Assembly (NCBI GenBank): GCA_018398815.1
Contig: CM031595.1
Location: 139,627,679 to 139,691,678 of the forward strand
DNA length: 64,000 bases
DNA from: Conus ventricosus
Taxonomy: Eukaryota > Mollusca > Gastropoda > Neogastropoda > Conidae
Direction: 5' to 3'
The notes under the pieces are model-generated. The model had not been told where the DNA came from and did not search any database. It worked only from the letters and a program-made list of their open reading frames with translations. This document shows positions 36,990-47,004 of this stretch, one piece after another (the stretch's first letter is position 1; the number at the start of each line of letters is the position of its first letter). A program made the position numbers and the translations under genes.

Positions 36990-37110
36990 ATGAGTGAGGG
37001 GGATAAACCTGGCCCTGTTCTTTTCATACATCTTATAAATGATTTGCCTCAAAATGAGTCAAATGATAAACTTAAAATATTTGCAAGTGATACAAAATAA
37101 ACACTGGAAA
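36990..37110 (+). pseudogene. Short LINE reverse transcriptase relic
   Basis: One frame reads KPGPVLFIHLINDLPQN then DKLKIFASDTK, the RT motifs GPxLFxxxINDLP and FADDT with the first Asp of the pair changed to Ser. Remaining parts of the element are too decayed to delimit. Confidence 0.65.
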
Positions 37111-37715
37111 TAGCCATGTCATTATAAAACTTCACAACAGTATCTCAAATTACCCAATTTAGAGGCAAGAATGAAAGGCAACCTTACTGAAATAATTAAG
37201 ATTTTTTATGAATATGACTTAAATTCACTGAACTTCTCCATGTCATCAAGGGGTGATGTGAGAAGAAACACTACAAAGTATTTATTTAAAAAATCTTGTT
37301 CACCAATGGAAATATTTAAAAGACAAAAGGTATGAATATGACAACTGGGCATCACAAAACCTCTAGCTGATTACTGACAATCTTTTATAGACCTTCAATC
37401 TATAAATGCTGCCTGTTTAATACCATGGTAAAATTGGATTTAATATGCATGCTCTTTGCGACCCAAATTAGCTCAGTCTAGAACTTTCAGAGTTGAGTAA
37501 TCAATGTTAATTGATTTGAGAAATCAGCATTTATTAATTTGAATGAACTACTGGGTTACAATGGGATGACATACACTGGTGGGTGACAACATTGACCAGA
37601 GCTCTAAGTCAGCTAACTGGTATGTGTCTACATTTTAGGTAACTCACAGGCATTTGCTGGATGTAAGTGTTTTTGCCATGCCTCAAATGCCAGTCAGGTG
37701 TTGCTTAATTCCACC
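37111..37715. other. IFT27 intron 1, unassigned stretch
   Basis: AT-rich, no recognisable motif. It may contain more of the LINE relic to its left. Confidence 0.3.
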
Positions 37716-37716
37716 A

Positions 37717-37754
37717 AACACACACATACACAAATACACACACACACACACTCA

Positions 37755-37809
<55 letters not shown>

Positions 37810-37862
37810 CAAACACACACCACACACACCACGCACGCAACGCACCACACACAACACACACA
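37717..37862. repeat. (CA)n microsatellite
   Basis: About 145 bp of CA repeat with AA and CG interruptions in IFT27 intron 1. Confidence 0.95.
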
Positions 37863-38063
37863 GTGTGCTGTAAAACATCCTGATACTGTGCAAAATGGAT
37901 GCTGCACAGTAACTACAAGTCTGTCTATGTGGACAAAATATGGACAGAACTCAAACAGCCTGACCTATAATGGTGGCAGTTGAGACTGATGAAGACATCT
38001 GCACACATACCCCATCGTGAACTTGTTGCTGTGGGTCTGCAGCAACCCCCTCTGTTCAAAATG

Positions 38064-38088
38064 GGGGGGGGGGGGGGGGGGGGGGGGG
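38064..38088. repeat. Poly-G run
   Basis: About 25 consecutive G on the + strand in IFT27 intron 1. A (GT)n tract follows at 38165-38245. Confidence 0.95.
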
Positions 38089-38364
38089 ATTGCAGACCTG
38101 AAACATCGCAAATTCTTCAGACCATATCAATGAGGAACAAGATAGGGCGTGAGTCCATAGATGTGTGTATGTGAATGTGTGTGTGCGTGTGCGTGTGCGC
38201 ATGTATGTTTGCATGTGTGTGTGTGTGTGGTGTGTGTGTGTGTGATTATCTCATGTTGATTTTTTTCTGTACAAATATTGTCAACAAGTAATAAACTTGA
38301 AACTGAAAGTTTGAAGTTGCCGTGATTTTTGTTCTTTTTATTTTGTTGATGTTGTTTGTTTAAG

Positions 38365-38444
38365 GCGATGCTGAGTTGGTAAAAGCTCTGTTTGCCAAGT
38401 GTTCCACAGTGATTCGGCACATTTTCCCAAAGAATTACATGATG
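38365..38444 (+). CDS. IFT27: IFT27, exon 2 (P-loop region)
   Basis: Acceptor TTTGTTTAAG. The first two bases complete the Gly begun in exon 1, then DAELVKALFAKCSTVIRHIF and PKNYMM before GTAGGTG. The 26 residues align without a gap to human DPAVGKTALAQIF..FQKSYTL. The human GDPAVGKT P-loop is here GDAELVKA: the second Gly and the Thr are replaced while the Lys is kept. See the separate finding. Phase 0 at the end. Confidence 0.9.
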
Positions 38445-38519
38445 GTAGGTGCTTCAAACAAGGCCTTGAAACAGATGAATGATATTTTAATTTCCACCTG
38501 TAGGGAGTGATAGATTTAT

Positions 38520-38624
38520 AGAAATGTAAAGGCACACACACACACAACACACACTGCACGCACACACACACACACACACTCTCACCCACACAAACTGACA
38601 GGCATGCATGCAAGCATGCAGACT

Positions 38625-38660
<36 letters not shown>
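38520..38660. repeat. (CA)n-rich tract
   Basis: Several interrupted CA runs (38535-38582 and 38631-38661) in IFT27 intron 2. Confidence 0.9.
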
Positions 38661-38663
<3 letters not shown>

Positions 38664-39058
38664 AAAGAACCCATTGTGGTCACATGAATAGTTGTTGATT
38701 AATAGTGCAAATACTGCAAAAGCTGACTTTAAGACTAAAAAGAGGTGGAAAAAAATCTAAATCCATCGAAAGTTAGAGATTTTGATAGAAAGCAGCAGCA
38801 ATATTGGTGCCATGCTTTCCTGTGAGAGTGCATCTTTCCATTGAAGGTTAACTTATTCTTACACGGCACATTTCAACCATGGTTTTGAAAAAATTGTCGA
38901 AACAGATGTTAGAATGTTTCGAAATTTGCACAATGTATACATTGTATTAAAGAAGACATTGGTCAGTTGTGCATGTAAAGGCCATACTAATTGTTTTGTT
39001 AGAAATAGTGTATTTGACAGAAGATTGTAAAGTAAAGCAGAAACCAAGTGTTTTGTAT

Positions 39059-39327
39059 GTGTATACAGACACCAGTACAAAACCAGTGTGCACCATCAAA
39101 TTGGAAATGAACGTGTATACAGACACCAGTACAAAACCAGTGTGCACCATCAAATTAGAAATGAATGTGTATGCAGACACCAGTACTAAATCAGTGTGCA
39201 CTATCAAATTGGAAATGAACATGTATACAGACACCAGTACAAAACCAGTGTGCACTATCAAATTAGAAATGAACATGTATACAGACACCAGTACAAAACA
39301 AGTATGCGCCATCAAATTGGAAATGCA
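39059..39327 (+). repeat. 54-bp minisatellite, five copies
   Basis: Five tandem units of 54 bp beginning GTGTATACAGACACCAGTAC, in IFT27 intron 2. Since 54 is a multiple of three and the unit has no stop in several frames, long false ORFs appear on both strands. Unit-to-unit differences are mostly single transitions. Confidence 0.93.
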
Positions 39328-39800
39328 AATTCTAGTTCAGAAATGATTATGGCAGATATTGATTTGGAGGTAGATTGTTGTAGTTTCTCTAGATATGGGA
39401 GTGTACATTTGTGTGTATGTGTGTGTGCGTGTGTGTGTGTGCGTGCGTGCACGCACACGTACGTGTGTGTGTGTGCTTTGGGTAGGGGATAAGATTTGAT
39501 GGATGTTTAAGAGATAAAGAGGGTAGAGAGAACAAAGGGAGATGGGAGGAGGGAGAATTGGATGGAATATGTGGACGAGTTGTTTTTTCCGTGTTAGTTT
39601 CCTGATCATATCCTCTTTTTTTTCCATACTGGGTTACTGTTTGTCACTAAACTAATCTCTGTTTCACATGTGGCATAGGTTGCTTTGATTTTTATCAGCA
39701 GCTGAATTTCTCTCTGTTTAGGTTAATTATAATGACACCTTTATGAAACCACCTTTTTTTCTAAGAATTAATCTCACATTAAATGGTTTTTAGTCAGTCT

Positions 39801-39809
39801 TTGTGTGTA

Positions 39810-39867
<58 letters not shown>

Positions 39868-39903
39868 TGTGTGTGTGTGTCAGAGAGAGAGAGAGAGAGA
39901 GAA
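39801..39903. repeat. (GT)n-(GA)n compound microsatellite
   Basis: About 75 bp GT followed by 22 bp GA, ending 50 bp before IFT27 exon 3. Confidence 0.95.
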
Positions 39904-39954
39904 TGAGAGATGAACATCATTCTAATTTGAAAGCTGTGGACATTTTACTTTCAG

Positions 39955-40014
39955 ACAACCAATGTTGAAGTGCTGGTGAAAAGTGTGAACATTCCAGAAT
40001 CACGTGATCAAGTG
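39955..40014 (+). CDS. IFT27: IFT27, exon 3 (switch I region)
   Basis: Acceptor TTACTTTCAG, phase 0, exactly 20 codons: TTNVEVLVKSVNIPESRDQV, then donor GTTAGT. It aligns to human [20 protein letters not shown]. The Thr-Thr pair of the switch I region is kept. Confidence 0.93.
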
Positions 40015-41610
40015 GTTAGTGGCGTTTCTTTTTGTAGTTCTGTTTCACCAATGCTATCTTTTTGCTTTCCTGAGAATGTTAAAAAATTCTGTTTGTGTTT
40101 CTGAAATACACTTACATATTGATTACACACAGACTAGTCTTAAGATAAATGAATGTATTTTTAAAGGTGAAGAGACTCCATGGCTCACACAAAGTAGTGA
40201 GCCACTCTTTGTGAAACATGCTTGTAGAATGTTAGGAGTTGCATGACAGTTGACATGAAGATTTTAAAGCAAACTCCTTGAGGAGCTTGTACGATGATTT
40301 TCCACTAACTGTTTGAGTTTTTAAAGGATATTTTTCTTTGAAATCTAAGATGTTGAATTTATTTGAAAAATACTGGTTTATTGTTGTAAGGTTTTTAAAC
40401 AAACATACATGGAATAGAATCGATTGTGACAGCAGCAATATGGTCCACTGTGATCAATTTGCTGATAAAGAGCATGAATTTAAAACTCTGTTGTGCTAGT
40501 TTTATTTTCTGTTTCCAATCCTATCTTTTGCTAGCAACTTTCAGAAGCCATTGGATTGTAATTTTGATCCATGTTGATGGGAACATCAAAAGTGGAGCAT
40601 CTTTGTTATGTGTCACTGTGGTTAATCATTGCCAGTGCTGGCGTTTCTGAAGACACTCAGATAGTTGAAACAGGAGTAAATCCAGGTGCAAACAATGTTT
40701 CTCTCCCCATGACAGAGAAACACATAGGCTGTCAGTGAAGGGTGAGGAAAACTTGACATTGAAAAGCTGTGAAGAAAAATCTGAAGTTTGAAGTCTGATG
40801 GTGCCATGTAGATGAATGCAGACATGTTTTCCTACTCTTTCATCTGGTACATGGGCAAACCTGTCAATACTTATTTAGTAATGCGTTCAGAGAAGATGAA
40901 CTGTATTGCTCTAGATGTTAGTACAAGAGGTAGATTCAGAAAAGAATGTCTGCTTTTTCTCATTGCCATTTTTCTGTAACAGACAAAAACGATTGTTGTG
41001 TATGTTGTTTTGATGTTGAATTACACCAAGAAGAATTTTGTGATTAAACTAAAGGAAACTTTTCGAAATATATACCAGATGAAATAGGTGTCTTAAACAT
41101 ACCTAACATGAACATACCTTTTGCTGATTAAGATGCAAAATAGAATTTAAAAGTAGTTATGTCTTAATCCTTCAAAATCCTCTTCTCTAGCTAACTCACC
41201 TCCCTTGAATAATCCATCATAGTCAATTTCATGTCAGTTTCCAGACTTTTCTTCACAAAGCAGAGAAGAGTGAGGAAGTCACAGCATTTCATCATACAAC
41301 CAGGAAGGGACAGAAAAGTCATCCAAGTTATCAGCCCAGGCAGATAGAACTCCAGAGAGAGATGAGTCAACCAATTAAGGGAGTTTTGAAGGAGCTTGAC
41401 TTTAACTCCTTTAAAGTGTTTGATTGCATCCTAGTTGAAAGGGCATGTCTATGCCAGGCAGGATTAAAGCTCCAGTTCAGTTAGGTAAATGATAGGAAAA
41501 GCTGAGACACCAGAGAGAAGAGGAATCCTTGATACTGGGACTGTTTTGCTCCAATACAGATTCACATTGACATGTTTGATATTGCCCACTGTTTTGTATG
41601 TATTTTCCAG
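40015..41610 (+). other. IFT27 intron 3
   Basis: AT-rich and without recognised repeats or exons. Confidence 0.6.
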
Positions 41611-41669
41611 GAGCTGTACCTGCATGATTCTGCCGGCAAGGAGGTTTTCAGGACAATGTAGCCCTTTTT
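41611..41669 (+). CDS. IFT27: IFT27, exon 4 (switch II), with a 1-bp deletion
   Basis: Acceptor TGTATTTTCCAG. Reads ELYLHDSAGKEVFRTM and then, in the frame as written, TAG. The DSAGKE motif is the IFT27 form of the DTAGQE switch II motif (human VELFIFDSAGKELFSEML). The exon ends at a strong GTAAGT donor at 41670 and is 59 bp long. One additional base near 41659 would make it 60 bp, remove the stop, give the expected Leu after Met, and bring it into phase with exon 5. A sequence error is the simplest explanation. A true null allele is possible. Confidence 0.88.
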
Positions 41670-42463
41670 GTAAGTTGTTTGTCTAAGTCTTGCTGGCTCT
41701 GCAACAGTTTCATTAAATGTAATTGCCACTTGTATGTCAAGATGAACATGTTCATACATCAAATGAAAAAGTAGCAGTCACATTACTACTTTCAAATACT
41801 AAGAGAGATCATTTGTATATGCCCATGTGTCACCTGAAAAAGCCACCGTCACATTACTGTTTCAAATACTCAGATGAATCAACAGTTGTAATCCATCATT
41901 GCACTTCATCTGCATCAGTCAGTGCCTTTCACTCTATTAATCTTTGCTTGAATCCTGTTTGTGTGTACACAAAGTCAGATACTTTTATTTTAGTGATAAC
42001 TTATGAAAAAGATACGTAGAGTATTTTGAATTCATCAAGTTGTTTGGAGAGGAGATGGATGCTGCCTGTCACATAACCTCTTAAAGAACTCAGAAATCAA
42101 GTATTGTAAACCACCAGTGTACTTCCTAGATTTGTGAAGACTGAAGTGGCAGTCGTAGTTGGTGACGGAGTCAGTGTGTTATTAGACATGAGAGTGCGTT
42201 TGAGAGCGAATGTGTGGAAGTGTGCTTGAGAGAAAGTGTGTGTGTATGCATTTGTTTGCGTGTGCATGTGTGTTTTAATATGTGTGAAAAGTTTTCAGTT
42301 ATGAAATTCTTTACAGATCTATACCAAGCCTCATGCTTCCCAATGGGACTAGCTTGTAAAGCAGTTGTCACAATGCATCACTTGTAAGAGGTTACAAATG
42401 TCAAGTGTTGAAAATACTATGACACAGTGTTTCAGTGAAACTATGAAATTCTGATCATTTCAG

Positions 42464-42581
42464 TGGGACGAGCCATCAATGGTGATGGTGGTATATGATG
42501 TGACAGACGAGCTCTCCTTCTCCAGCTGTGAAAAGTGGCTGGAGAGAGTTCGCACCAAGAAGCCCAACATTTCCATGCCTG
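42464..42581 (+). CDS. IFT27: IFT27, exon 5
   Basis: Acceptor TGATCATTTCAG, phase 0. Reads WDEPSMVMVVYDVTDELSFS, SCEKWLERVRTKKPNISMP plus one base before GTCAGT. It aligns to human [20 protein letters not shown] and SKWLEKARSQAPGISLPG. It is the central beta strand and helix 3 of the GTPase fold. Confidence 0.96.
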
Positions 42582-43442
42582 GTCAGTGACAGTAGACCAT
42601 CTCCTGTTTCAGGCCTTCATTCTAAAGCAGGATTATTATTGCATTGCATTGTCCTCTGTTCTGTTGTGTTGCTGTCTCATCAGTATATGCAGTGTATTTG
42701 AGTGAAACATGGCTGTATATAGGCAGACAGGAATGAATGATATGCAAGATGAGTTCCCCTCATCCCCACCCCCAAAAGAAAATCTAACTGCTATTCCCAA
42801 GGAGACCAAGAGCAATGGTCCAGTGCCACTTTTTTTTTGTTTCATTAAGCTGTGTCAGTGTTACCTATTACTGTGGATTTTTCTTATACTTATTTAGCAT
42901 CCTTCATCCAAAATAATGAAGATAATAATTAATCTTTCAATATACATACATAGGTCAACAGTGATCATTAATATTTGGACAGACGTACTCAAACAATGGC
43001 TACCTTCAGTTATGATGTTATGGCTATGATATCACACACTATCACAGTGATTGATCTTTGGACAATGTTTAATTGCCACGATAATGAAGATTTTTCTGTG
43101 TCGTTTAGTCTTTGGATATTTGGACTATGATAATGATAATGAACATTTTTGTGTTCTGTAGGTATGAAAATAGCTGATCTTTAGACATGTTTACTTTGGC
43201 CAAGATAATGGTGAATGATGTACCTGTGTTCCATGATCATGACAATGATTAATCTTTAGATGCTTTCTATGACCATGGTGACAGTCAATAATCTTTACAC
43301 GTTTTTACTATGGCCATAGACAGCATTCTGTTTCGTTGTATACTATGGTCAAGATCTTTGCAGTGTTCCTGTAGATGTGCAGGGTGGCCTTGATGATAAT
43401 GATTTTTCTTGAAGTGTGTGATAATGATTGATCTGTGGACAG

Positions 43443-43552
43443 GTGTACTGTTGGCCAACAAAACAGATCTTGACCAGCGGCGTGTGATCAGCCCTAAAGA
43501 AGGCAAAGACCTGGCTGCGAAGAATGGGATGGAATACTTTGAGTGTTCTGCT
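43443..43552 (+). CDS. IFT27: IFT27, exon 6 (G4 and G5 motifs)
   Basis: Acceptor TGTGGACAG. Two bases complete a Gly, then VLLANKTDLDQRRVISPKEG, KDLAAKNGMEYFECSA before GTGAGT. The NKTD guanine-specificity motif and ECSA (G5) are both present, in contrast to the altered P-loop. A 44-base poly-C tract begins only 38 bp after the donor. Confidence 0.97.
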
Positions 43553-43589
43553 GTGAGTTGGTCCTTCAGCATCTATTCTCTGCTTTCTC

Positions 43590-43590
<1 letters not shown>

Positions 43591-43634
<44 letters not shown>
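43591..43634. repeat. Poly-C run of 44 bases
   Basis: 44 consecutive C just inside IFT27 intron 6, after a pyrimidine-rich lead-in. The true length is likely uncertain in any read set. Confidence 0.97.
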
Positions 43635-43635
<1 letters not shown>

Positions 43636-44058
43636 TCTTCCTCCAATGTGTCAAAAATGTCAGTAGTGAAGCTCAGAATGTCAATGCAGCACAAAATCAG
43701 AGTTTTTCAAAACAAAGGGACTGAACTGTATTATACTGAAGCCACAGCAGAAAATTCCTTCCCTGCTCCAACACTATTTTCAGTTATTTGCAAAGGGTTT
43801 TGCCTTTTACCTTTCATGAATTCTTAATTTAGAGACCTGAAAACTTCATCAGTCATAGATATTAATCCCACATGTAACCCCTGAACATTTGCAGAAGATG
43901 TGCTTAACAGTTTTACAGTTGTGTTGTTGACATGTACAAACACACCCAACAATAATGCCCTTCTCAACAAAGTTTGCCTGCCAAGCACGGAACTTGTGTG
44001 TTCTCTATATAGTATTTTTCATCTTGACCTAGCTCATGAACTGCCATTCTTTCAAGGT

Positions 44059-44453
44059 TTTTCTTTCTGCGTACGCAGGCTGATACCCTGCGGACACTCC
44101 CTGTATAGCCAAGGCAGTGGAGTTTTGTGTGTATGACCGTTTTCTATCCCGCCATTAAGGCAGCCATACTCCATCTTCGGGGAAGGTGCATGCTATGTGT
44201 CACGTGTCATCCATACCAACGGCCAAACTGGCCTTCTCTTCCGAAAGTTGGTGATGGGATTTTACGTGTGTGCAAGATGTTGTGCGTGCGTTCACACACG
44301 GAACCTCGGTTTATAGTCTCATTCGAAGGACTGTGTGGGGAATGGAGTCAGAACCAATGTTAACTCCGAGGGAAAAATCCCCTATACCGAAATTCGAACC
44401 CGCAACCCCAGGATCACGAGTCCGGCGCTCTACCAACTGAGCTATTCCGGCCC
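44059..44453 (-). mobile_element. tRNA-derived SINE, copy 1, with target duplication
   Basis: On the - strand the right end reads GCCGGAATAGCTCAGTTGG then TAGAGCG, a tRNA A box, and GCGGGTTCGAATTTCGG, a B box. The anticodon-loop position reads CGT (threonine-like). The body includes a conserved-looking block near 44140-44200. The 3' end has the palindrome CTGCGTACGCAG before a T-rich (A-rich on the sense strand) tail. Perfect 15-bp target duplications, CCATTCTTTCAAGGT, lie at 44044-44058 and 44454-44468. A second copy of the family is at 58149-58547. Confidence 0.92.
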
Positions 44454-44650
44454 CCATTCTTTCAAGGTCATACCATTCTTACGCTTAGTCCAGATTTGCA
44501 GTTTGAGTGGGGCATATATACATGTGTGTAGGCATGCATGTATGTGTGTGTGTATCATCCTTTCAAGGTCATATCTTCTTCCTCGTACTCCAAATTTGCA
44601 GTTGAGTGGTGGGTATGTGTTGTGCATACATGTGTGCATGTGAGTGTGTG
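44454..44650 (+). repeat. Tandem duplication of about 97 bp next to the SINE
   Basis: Two diverged copies, starting CATTCTTTCAAGGTCATACC (44455) and CATCCTTTCAAGGTCATATC (about 44551). They share AGATTTGCAGTTTGAGTGG / AAATTTGCAGTTGAGTGG and a GTATGTG-rich end. The SINE inserted exactly at the start of the left copy. Confidence 0.75.
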
Positions 44651-45560
44651 TTAGTTTCAAATTTAATATCTATCAACTCTAGGTTATATTAGATGGAAAA
44701 AAAACACACACACAAAAACACCACGCCATCAGCCCCAAAACAAAGAAAACAAACCAAACCCTAATGATAAAACTAGGAAACTACAAATGGTTTTTATGTG
44801 GGAGAGAAGAGTGAGAGGTAAGGGACCGATGAAGATGGTCCTTTCGTATATTTTATGTAGATTTAGCAGTAGCTATATGATTAACTCACTTGAAATTAAC
44901 CTCATAAGTGTGAGAAAGTGACAAATGTGAGAAGCTGTAAGTACTTACTTCTTGGACTCCTTGATAAAGAAAGAAAGAACTCATAGGTTAATAACGGTGA
45001 TTCACAAATATTTCTAATAGTATATGTAGAGAGTATGGGTATAAATTTGATTGCAGCGCATGAGAGAATATGATCAGCTGTGATGTTCTGTCCACAAACA
45101 CATGAAGCAATTTTACTGAATTTTGTTGTAAAAGCATCAACTTTCCACCTGTACATAAGGGACGATAACTTTCCGCTGATGTGGGAGTGTGTTTTAATGT
45201 TTGCAATACTAAAATCTGTGTAAATAGATTTAGGAAAAGCAAATGTTTTTATTTTTTATTTTTGCTTCTTTTTTTTTAAGTGCCTGGGATTTTCAGTGAG
45301 ATACTTTCTGAAATGAGAGGCAATCACCAATAAAGAGGAGAAAAACAGTTTATATTATGGCTTATCTACATACTGGGCTAGTAGCCTATAAGACTGAACT
45401 AATACAGAAACAGTTTTTTTTTTTTCATTCCTGACCTGTGTAGATGCATTTGTATACAGGGATTTAAAATGCTCACTTGAATAATCACATTACGTTTCTG
45501 TACGCTACTTGGCCGGTATTTCCAAGATGAAAAAAATGTGTGATTAATGTTTGTGTGCAG

Positions 45561-45659
45561 AAAGAGATGCAGAATGTCGACACACCATTCTTCTGCCTGG
45601 CACACGAGTTCTACAAGCGTTATCAAGAAAGTCTGCAGGTGTTTTCTTCGATAGTATAG
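45561..45659 (+). CDS. IFT27: IFT27, terminal coding exon
   Basis: Acceptor TTTGTGTGCAG, phase 0. Reads KEMQNVDTPFFCLAHEFYKR then YQESLQVFSSIV and TAG at 45657-45659. It aligns over its whole length, stop included, to human [32 protein letters not shown]. All seven coding exons together give about 186 codons, the normal IFT27 size. Confidence 0.96.
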   Translation, partial: KEMQNVDTPFFCLAHEFYKRYQESLQVFSSIV

Positions 45660-47000
45660 AGTTTCTTAAAGTCGCCATCCAGTCATCCTTCATACATGAT
45701 CCCAAATGACTTTATTACCATGTTTAAAACTGTTTGTGATGTTAGGAATACAGATTATGATTTTGAGAAATGGTAAAGGTGTTATTTTGCTGGAAATGGG
45801 ATAAGACTGAAGAAATCCTATCATTGTCAAGTTAGATATTTAATACTTTGGGAGTTTTCATAACCACCCTCACCCCTCCCATTTTGAATCCCAGCTCTCA
45901 GTCCAGACATCCTGGATCATGAATCTTCAGTTAACACAGCTTTCTTACAAAAGTTCTGAATTAGAAATTATTTGTGCGAAGTTGTGGAGGAACTCCTCAA
46001 TATATGATAATTATGAGCTAAAAATAAGATCTTTGTCTTCTCCATTATCATAGGCAACCATGAACGTAGATTTCCATTGTGTTTGTGTGAGCAATGCTAC
46101 TGGGTTTTTTTTAACCTGAGTTTTCTTTTTTGTCCTGCCAACTGAATGTAATACTACTCTGTTTTTTGTCTTGTTTTGTTTTTTTGCAATGTCAAAGCTA
46201 CACTTAGAATAAGTTCTTACTTTGGTGACTTTCTACGCTGATCTTCACAAATATGCAGTCTGTTGTGTTGTGGAAAATAGAGGAGACAACTGACAATGCT
46301 GACTTCTTTTTTGTTGTTGTTGTCTTTTTAAAAACTTTTCAGTAATGCACCATTTCTATGAAATATGGAAAAGCTCTTATCAAAATGGATAAGGTGATTG
46401 CTCAAGAGAAAAAAAATATATTATCTGAATTAATTTGATGTTGTCCTGTAAATTTCAATTAAAACTAAAATATACTTGAACACTATATTTGTTAACATTC
46501 ACAGATAAAAACATTTATTGGAAGGTTTATGTGTTTTGATTAGTTGATCATGTAGATGTTAGCATACAAATCAGCATATTTGATCACATATCAGGAAAAA
46601 AAATACGAAACGGGTGTTTACAAATAAAAGTTAAGAGTCTAAGACATATACTGGAAACTGCTAATAGTAAATCTGAAGTTGTGAACAAGTGCGAGGGTTC
46701 ATGGTTCTGGGAAATGAATTTGCTTGTGTGTCTTCATTTTTTTCTCTTCTCTCATTGCATACTTTAGGACGCACTTTGTGATGATTTGTTACATTCCATA
46801 AAACTCCGTCCAGTGCTTTGTAATATATTTGGGTATGGAAATTAAAGAGGTTCCCGGAGAGAACATTTTCAGCCTTTATAATAGTGTTAATTTGCTTTGT
46901 GTGCTTAGAAATGTTGTGTCTGCCTATTTTACATTTTCAGACTGTTTCAATTTCTGCTTTGTGTGATCATCGTAGTAACAGAAAGGAATGAAACACCTGT
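45660..47000 (+). other. Region downstream of IFT27, probable 3'UTR and flank
   Basis: T/G-rich on the + strand with no further exon. A candidate AATAAA lies at 46623-46628. On the opposite strand AATAAA lies at 47010-47005, close to where strand composition flips. Confidence 0.35.
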
Positions 47001-47004
47001 GTCA

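Noticed and set aside
38947..39346. Repeat proteins of more than 120 codons on both strands
   Set aside because: Product of the 54-bp intronic minisatellite, with no start context, splice sites or conservation.
44380..44453. Possible tRNA-Thr gene (and 58480-58547)
   Set aside because: A and B boxes are good, but the sequence continues into a 400-bp SINE body with target duplications, and the acceptor stem is not complementary.
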